Of a stretch of 64,000 nucleotides of DNA, positions 58,318 to 64,000 are shown piece by piece. The translations under genes and the position numbers were made by a program. Below the pieces are notes generated by a model. It did no database searches. It saw only the letters and a list, made by a program, of their open reading frames with translations, and was not told the origin of the DNA. Location of the stretch: the NCBI GenBank assembly GCA_018398815.1, contig CM031628.1, forward strand, positions 7,521,509 through 7,585,508, given 5' to 3'. This DNA comes from Conus ventricosus. Its lineage: Eukaryota > Mollusca > Gastropoda > Neogastropoda > Conidae. Numbering within the stretch: position 1 is the first letter of the stretch; each line of letters opens with the position of its first letter.

Positions 58318-58422
58318 GACTGAGGATTAGGGGTGGGGGTGGGTGGGAGCACTCCCAAGCGGAACGGTCAAAAGGAAATTATGGGAAGGAAATTTTGTTG
58401 TAACAATATTTTTTTAAAATGC

Positions 58423-58453
<31 letters not shown>

Positions 58454-58456
58454 CAA
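58201..58456. repeat. (GA)n and (CAA)n microsatellites
   Basis: GA at 58,203-58,318 and CAA at 58,421-58,452. Confidence 0.95.
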
Positions 58457-58469
58457 CAAGTGTTTGGGA

Positions 58470-58940
58470 AAACCATAACAGGAGTTGAGAGGGGGGCATC
58501 TTCACTGTCGGCGTGGAGCCAGTTCAGTCTGAGGATTTCTACAGGGCGGACCATAACAGGAGTTTGAGAGGGGGCATCTTCACTGTCGGCGTGGAGCCAG
58601 TTCAGTCTGAGGATTTCTACAGGGCGGACCATAACAGGAGTTGAAGGTGGGCATCTTCACTGTCGGCGTGGAGCCAGTTCAGTCTGAGGATTTCTACAGG
58701 GCGGACCATAACAGGAGTTGAGAGGGGGCATCTTCACTGTCGGCGTGGAGCCAGTTCAGTCTGAGGATTTTCTACAGGGCGGACCATAACAGGGTTGAGA
58801 GGGGGGCATCTTCACTGTCGGCGTTGGAGCAGTTCAGTCTGAGGATTTCTACAGGGCGGACCATAACAGGAGTTGAGAGGGGGGCATCTTCACTGTCGGC
58901 GTGGAGCCCGTTCAGTCTGAGGTTTCTACAGGGTGGACCA
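58470..58940. repeat. ~78-bp minisatellite, 6 copies
   Basis: The unit includes CATAACAGGAGTTGAGAGG, GGCATCTTCACTGTCGGCG, GAGCCAGTTCAGTCTGAGG and TTTCTACAGGGCGGACC. Copies start at about 58,472, 58,550, 58,628, 58,705, 58,784 and 58,860, and are nearly identical. Confidence 0.97.
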
Positions 58941-59154
58941 ACTCTTCCCTACATTATTTTCTGTTCGTTTTCTTTCTGTGTGACATGGACACTGGTACAC
59001 TGACCGCCTCCCCCCCCATCCCTCCCCCCACCCCCTCTCAACTCCCCTCCCCCTCCACCCACCCTGTCATGTCACAATCAACATGTGTGACCAGGTCAAA
59101 ACGTGGAGTTGGGAGTCATTGTGAGAAGCCAACACTCCACTCTTCATTTGTCTG

Positions 59155-59690
59155 CGATGTGACTTCAAGGAGCGTGAACGTTTTGAACGTGAATTTCAGC
59201 CTGTTGCTGTGACATTTTACTGAATGAGGTGGGGGTGGGGGGGTGGGGGTGGTGGTGGGGGGGGGGGGGGGGGCTGGGGGGGCTGGGGAGTGTGGGGGTG
59301 AGGGAGGGGGGGGGGGGGGACCACTCACTCTTTGAGAATCACCTTCAGTCTGACGCTGTGAAATACCACTGCAAAGTGTGTTAACCCCCTTGAACGACAA
59401 CTTCAAGCTGACGCTGTAAAAATACCACTGCAAAGTGTGTTAACCCCTTAAATGTCAACCACGACATAAAGCTGTGAAATACCACAACAAAGTGTGTTAA
59501 CCCCTTCAAATTAATGCCAGCTACAACATAAAGCTGTGAAGTATCACTGCAGAGCATGTGAAATCGTTTGAACGGCAAGTTTCAAACTGGTGCTATGACG
59601 TTTCAGGGCAAGACATGTTAACCCTCTGAACGTCAAATTCGTCCTGATGCAGTGTGATTTCATGACAAGGCGTGTTAACCCTTTTTTTCA
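59155..59690. repeat. Degenerate ~63-bp tandem array with G-rich insert
   Basis: Units of the form AACGTCAA..TTCA..CTG, CTGTGAAATACCACTGCAAA and GTGTGTTAACCCCTTGAACG are seen about seven times from 59,330, plus an isolated older copy at 59,155-59,225. A G-rich tract (59,228-59,320, including 17 G at 59,257-59,273) separates them. Confidence 0.85.
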
Positions 59691-59762
59691 GAGTCAATGT
59701 GGTGAGGAAGGTTCAGAATCCATGTCCAGCACCTCCTCCAGTGCAGACGATGCTGGGTTCTA
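59691..59762 (+). CDS. Possible 3'-terminal coding exon, unknown protein
   Basis: A TTAACCCTTTTTTTCAG acceptor is followed by SQCGEEGSESM then SSTSSSADDAGF and a TAG stop, a Ser/acidic tail of 23 residues. The acceptor's pyrimidine tract comes from the preceding tandem repeat, so it may be fortuitous. No family was recognised. Confidence 0.22.
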
Positions 59763-60312
59763 GAGATGACTGATCTCGGGAGATAGATGTGGGATGAAAA
59801 GAAGTTGGAGCTGATTTCCTTTATGTCACTCAGGGCAATAAGAGGATGACCTCAAGACCGATGGAGTATGGGGGCTATGAAGAGACTGACTGCTTACAAT
59901 TAAACGGGTGTGGCCAAATACTGATCCTCAGGACATCTACCAGAGAAAGAGGAAACGATCAACCTTACTTCATACTGCCCGACTGAGAAAAAAAAAAGGA
60001 CGAAGATTCAGTAAGAACCCATGATTGCCCTGTTGAAGTGTCTTTCTTTGTTCCGTCTGCCGTTGATCTACGCGTGTGCTAGATGAGAGATGGGTACTAA
60101 TGTGGCTTTGGTTTAAAGGCACGAGTCTTTGCTCTTCTTGCACTCGTTGCATGCAGCAAACCACGATGATGCTTGTTGTTAGCATGTCTTTGTTTCATTC
60201 TTCTCATTTCACTCAAAACATTCCCCCACATGTCAGTAACAGAACAGAGCAGTGCACATAGCCGGTGATCGAGAAATCAATTCATGTTGTTTTCTAGCAT
60301 CTGTGGAAGAAT
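59763..60312. other. No gene recognised
   Basis: Mixed composition; short opposed frames at 59,970-60,261 lack recognisable motifs. Confidence 0.45.
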
Positions 60313-60480
60313 GGAGATGATTTCTGCAGTGTGGGGTGAACTGGAATGGATGATTTCTGCAGTGTGGGGTGAACTGTAATGGATGATTTCTGCAGTGTGG
60401 GGTGAACTGTAATGGATGATTTCTGCAGTGTGGGGTGAACTGTAATGGATGATTTCTGCAGTGTGGGGTGAACTGTAATG
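60313..60480. repeat. 33-bp minisatellite, 5 copies
   Basis: Unit GATGATTTCTGCAGTGTGG + GGTGAACTGTAATG, nearly identical copies. Eleven-residue pseudo-peptide repeats arise because 33 divides by 3. Confidence 0.97.
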
Positions 60481-60696
60481 ACTTGAAGGTCTTTCCATTA
60501 CCACAGTTTCCAACTGACGGTTTGAACCGACTCTCCCACTGAACAAAATCACAAGTTGTTACTGTTTCAAACGTGTTTTTTTCTTTTCTTTTTTTTTCTG
60601 TGGTGGTGGTAGTGGTGGTGGTGGGTGTGTGTGTGTGTGTCAGCTTTCTCTTTTTCCCTCTTTATCGTTCTTTCACTTTTCTAACAACAAAAACTA

Positions 60697-60800
60697 AGGC
60701 CCGTGACTCTCCGTAAATGATGAGGTCCATAACTTTCCGCAAACAATGAGGTCCATAACTCTGCAATAACACCACGAGGTCCATAACTCTCCATCAATTC
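60697..60800. repeat. ~28-bp minisatellite, 4 copies
   Basis: GAGGTCCATAACTCTCCG with variable A/C-rich spacers. Confidence 0.85.
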
Positions 60801-61079
60801 AAGGGGACTGTTTTTTTGGGTTTTTTTTAAAGGCAATGAATAGCACAGCGAAGTCACACAACCAACCTCAAGACCGACAACTCCTCCCTTCCTGTTCCAT
60901 CCTAAGTAGCTTCCCCTTTCCCCTATCCCTGTCTTCCCGCGCTTCACCTCATCGTCTCTCTCTCCCTGATGGTGTTCGGTTTCATCTTCAATCCTAACGT
61001 CCTCCCCCTCTCAGTCCACTGCTCTCCCCCTGCCCCTCTCCTGGCGTTGTCCAGTTCCGTGTCCGGAGGTCCGGTGTCT
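60801..61079 (-). other. Presumed 3' UTR of the SLC6 gene
   Basis: Immediately downstream of the transporter stop codon on the - strand. No AATAAA was found close by, so the transcript end is unknown. Confidence 0.35.
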
Positions 61080-61259
61080 TCATATCTTGCTGTCCGGGGC
61101 GTGGCCGCTCCCGTTGTTGCCGTTGAACGAGGACAACGTCAGGGGCACCTGGGACTCGAACGCGGAGGGCTCGGCAGACATGGTGGTGGTCCGCTGGATC
61201 CGGTGCTCCTTCAGAGCTGGCCCCCACTCCGGCAAAGGCTTGGTCAGCTTCCGGACACA
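61080..61259 (-). CDS. C-terminal exon of an SLC6 transporter, glycine-transporter-like
   Basis: SLC6 proteins are Na+/Cl--coupled plasma-membrane transporters of amino acids and neurotransmitters. Seen: on the - strand a T-rich tract and GTTGGTCTGCAG (AG at 61,261-61,260) precede 59 codons in phase 0. They end in TGA at 61,082-61,080. The exon opens with KLTKPLPEWGPALKEHR, the conserved P-x-WGPAL-xxHR cytosolic tail after the last membrane helix. It ends NNGSGHAPDSKI. Known: vertebrate GlyT1 (SLC6A9) has the same TKP..WGPAL.EHR block and ends in ...DSRI, a PDZ ligand. The conserved last residues suggest synaptic scaffold binding here too (inference). The membrane helices must lie beyond 64,000. 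GlyT2 or proline-transporter relatives are alternatives, and the DSKI end favours GlyT1-like. Confidence 0.78.
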   Translation of the reverse strand, partial: CVRKLTKPLPEWGPALKEHRIQRTTTMSAEPSAFESQVPLTLSSFNGNNGSGHAPDSKI

Positions 61260-61283
61260 CTGCAGACCAACAAAAAAAAAAAG

Positions 61284-61640
61284 GATTCAACCACACGGAG
61301 CAATCTGAACGGAAAGACAGGCAAACCTTGAACACCCTTGATCAACGTCAAAGAAAGAAAAAAAAAACATACACCCTGAACGCGCAGGTAGGAGTGGTGA
61401 GAAGCACTGTCCTCAACTGCCCAACAAATCAGCTGGGAACAACCCTGCACCACCCTTGGAAGCCTGCCTTGGGTTCACACAGGATGCAAGGCAAGCGCAG
61501 GGCGTTCCATTAACACGTGAAGGGACATAATTGCTCCCTGGCAGATGCCATCGTGTATTGAGAGCAACTGGAGCGGAAACACGGGCGAACCTTTCAAACC
61601 TTTGATCAACGTCAAAGAAGTCAATAAAGACAGACTGGGC
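61284..61640. repeat. Diverged ~85-bp direct repeat pair in the SLC6 intron
   Basis: GAGCAAYTGRA, CGGAAA, GGCRAACCTT and TTGATCAACGTCAAAGAA occur in order at 61,298-61,355 and 61,560-61,622. Confidence 0.75.
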
Positions 61641-61768
61641 TGGAGACGCTCCAAACATCCTTTCGATCTTCCCTCATCTCTCCACGGGAACTGTGATGGT
61701 CACACCAGAGACTTCCATACGTCAGCCCACGCCACCATCAAGGCAGCTGCATTCCGTCTTCTGGCGGC

Positions 61769-62488
61769 GGGGGGGGGGGGGGGGGGGGGGGCACAGACCG
61801 GAGTTGACTTAAATCGTGTTGCAATGTTGAGGTTCAGAACGATGGACAGGCTAGCAGAGTGACTCGGGTTTCAAAACGTAGAGCAGTGTCGAAGGAAAGA
61901 CAGACAGACAGACAGACAGAAAGACAGACAGACAGACAGACAGGTATACCACCAGACCAAGGTTCTCACCATCAAAGAATGTCAAAAGAAAAGACTGATG
62001 AGCAGACATAGGCAGACAGACAGAGCCACAGACAGAAACACACACAGACAGACAGAGACACACACAGACAGACACACACAGACAGACAGAGACACACACA
62101 GACAGACAGAGACACACACACAGACAGAGAGACACACAGAGACAGACAGAGACACAGACAGAGACACACACAGACAGACAGAGAAACACACAGACAGACA
62201 CACACACACAGACAGAGACACACAGACAGACAGAGACACAGACAGAGACACACACAGACAGAGAGACACACACAGACAGACAGAGACACAGACAGAGACA
62301 GACAGAGACACAGACAGAGACAAGACAGAGACACAGACAGACAGAGACACAGACAGGCCAACACATCAGGATTTGAAACGTTCAGTAATACTGTAAAAGA
62401 AAAGACACGCACGCTGCTGGCCAACACTGGAAACAACAGATCATTCTCAAAGAGGAAAGGACAGACAGACAGGTAGGCAGACAGACAT

Positions 62489-62527
<39 letters not shown>

Positions 62528-62560
62528 TACAGACAGACAAACATACAGACAGACAGAGAG
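61769..62560. repeat. 23-base G run and (CAGA)n/(CACAGA)n arrays
   Basis: G at 61,769-61,791; CAGA at 61,895-61,942; CACACAGACAGACAGAGA compound repeats at 62,008-62,358; CAGA at 62,460-62,552. Confidence 0.95.
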
Positions 62561-62640
62561 CACGTTCTTGTCAACAGATCTCTGAAAACGGAGACAGTCA
62601 AGGCATCAGGGATTGGTAAATATTGCACCTCAACCCTCAA

Positions 62641-62663
62641 CCCCCCCCCCCCCCCCCCCCCCC
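62641..62663. repeat. 23-base C run
   Basis: Uninterrupted C directly before the 41-bp satellite. Confidence 0.97.
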
Positions 62664-62667
62664 TTGT

Positions 62668-64000
62668 CTTACCAAAACTTTGGACAGATTTTCAACAGGG
62701 TCCGTGGTATAACCAAAACTTTGGACAGATTTTCAACAGGGTCCGTGGTATAACCAAAACTTTGGACAGAATTTCAACAGGGTCCGTGGTATAACCAAAC
62801 CTTTGGACAGATTTTCAACAGGGTCCGTGGTATAACCAAAACTTTGGACAGAATTTCAACAGGGTCCGTGGTATAACCAAAACTTTGGACAGAATTTCAA
62901 CAGGGTCCGTGGTATAACCAAAACTTTGGACAGAATTTCAACAGGGTCCGTGGTATAACCAAAACTTTGGACAGAATTTCAACAGGGTCCATGGTATAAC
63001 CAAAACTTTGGACAGATTTTCAACAGGGTCCGTGGTATAACCAAAACTTTGGACAGAATTTCAACAAGGTCCGTGGTATAACCAAACCTTTGGACAGATT
63101 TTCAACAGGGTCCGTGGTATAACCAAAACTTTGGACAGAATTTCAACAGGGTCCGTGGTATAACCAAAACTTTGGACAGAATTTCAACAGGTGTGCGTGG
63201 TATAACCAAAACTTTGGACAGAATTTCAACAGGGTCCGTGGTATAACCAAAACTTTGGACAGAATTTCAACAGGGTCCATGGTATAACCAAAACTTTGGA
63301 CAGATTTTCAACAGGGTCCGTGGTATAACCAAAACTTTGGACAGAATTTCAACAAGGTCCGTGGTATAACCAAAACTTTGGACAGAATTTCAACAGGGTC
63401 TGTGGTATAACCAAAACTTTGGACAGAATTTCAACAGGGTCCGTGGTATAACCAAATTTTGGACAGATTTTCAACAGGGTCCGTGGTATAAGCAAAACTT
63501 TGGACAGAATTTCAACAGGGTCCGTGGTATAACCAAACCTTTGGACAGAATTTCAACAGGGTCCGTGGTATAACCAAAACTTTGGACAGAATTTCAACAG
63601 GGTCCGTGGAATAACCAAAACTTTGGACAGATTTTCAACAGGGTCCGTGGTATAACCAAAACTTTGGACAGAATTTCAACAGGGTCCGTGGTATAACCAA
63701 ACCTTTGGACAGATTTTCAACAGGGTCCGTGGTATAACCAAAACTTTGGACAGAATTTCAACAGGGTCCGTGGTATAACCAAAACTTTGGACAGAATTTC
63801 AACAGGGTCCGTGGTATAACCAAAACTTTGGACAGATTTCAACAGGGTCCGTGGTATAACCAAAACTTTGGACAGAATTTCAACAGGGTCCGTGGTATAA
63901 CCAAAACTTTGGACAGATTTTCAACAGGGTCCGTGGTATAACCAAAACTTTGGACAGAATTTCAACAGGGTCCGTGGTATAACCAAAACTTTGGACAGAT
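62668..64000. repeat. 41-bp satellite array, about 32 copies, open at the window edge
   Basis: Unit ATAACCAAAACTTTGG + ACAGAATTTCAACAGGG + TCCGTGGT. Copies differ at a few sites (GATTTTC/GAATTTC, AAACC/AAAAC, CCATGG/CCGTGG, AAGGTCC/GGGTCC). A CCATGG, GATTTTC, CAAGGTCC trio recurs at 62,988 and 63,277, i.e. a 7-unit higher-order period. It continues beyond 64,000, presumably within the SLC6 gene's intron. Confidence 0.97.

Noticed and set aside
60277..60552. A 91-codon - strand frame with an 11-residue repeat
   Set aside because: Generated by a 33-bp minisatellite with no supporting start, splice or homology evidence.
61851..62640. Cys/Ser/Val-rich frames of up to 222 codons
   Set aside because: Translation of (CAGA)n/(CACAGA)n arrays.

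Overview
The window looks like a metazoan nuclear genome, most likely a marine mollusc and probably a gastropod (inference). Support comes from very dense CA/GT, CT/GA, GATA and CAGA microsatellites, several unrelated minisatellites, tRNA-headed SINEs, decayed non-LTR retrotransposons, a Ty3/gypsy-type element and intron-exon structure with canonical splice sites. Nothing in it is prokaryotic. Almost all long open frames are artefacts of repeats whose unit length divides by three.

Only two host genes are recognised with good confidence. (1) A neprilysin/endothelin-converting-enzyme-type M13 metallopeptidase lies on the + strand. One exon is at 379-472 and the next is at 11,107-11,202. That exon appears to continue in frame on the other side of a 1000-N gap at 12,203-12,235, ending in AAG|GTGAGT. 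The ~10.6 kb intron between the exons is filled by a SINE, a LINE fragment and a huge 36-bp satellite (2,945-10,890, about 220 copies). (2) The last coding exon of an SLC6 transporter resembling a glycine transporter is on the - strand at 61,080-61,259. It has a strong splice acceptor and a C-terminal ...DSKI. The rest of that gene lies beyond the right edge, across a 41-bp satellite (62,668-64,000).

The ~48 kb between the two genes is a mosaic of repeats. 12.2-19.5 kb holds a ~72-bp minisatellite, GATA arrays, a LINE reverse transcriptase (14.9-16.3 kb) with a noisy direct duplicate (to 17.9 kb) and a SINE copy. 19.75-21.1 kb holds a LINE ORF1-like gene on the - strand whose N-terminus carries a 2A-like ...VERNPGP motif. 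21.25-24.3 kb looks like poorly polished sequence rich in homopolymers. 24.8-27.8 kb has a hairpin-forming tandem repeat and two tandem tRNA-derived SINEs. 29.3-31.2 kb is an interspersed repeat loaded with AGGTCA half-sites. 37.6-38.9 kb is a dead LINE with RNase H remnants. 45.4-51.9 kb is a degenerate Ty3/gypsy-type element whose integrase lies upstream of reverse transcriptase and RNase H, a Gmr1-like order. 54.2-56.75 kb carries an intact 394-codon gag-like ORF of a probable DIRS-type element. 56.9-60.8 kb is a run of micro- and minisatellites.

The mobile elements are fragments or heavily frameshifted. The exceptions are the 394-codon DIRS-like ORF and parts of the LINE ORF1. Many indels between repeat copies, two N gaps of exactly 1000 and 100 bases and recurrent long G or C runs indicate a draft long-read assembly, so some frameshifts may be sequencing errors.
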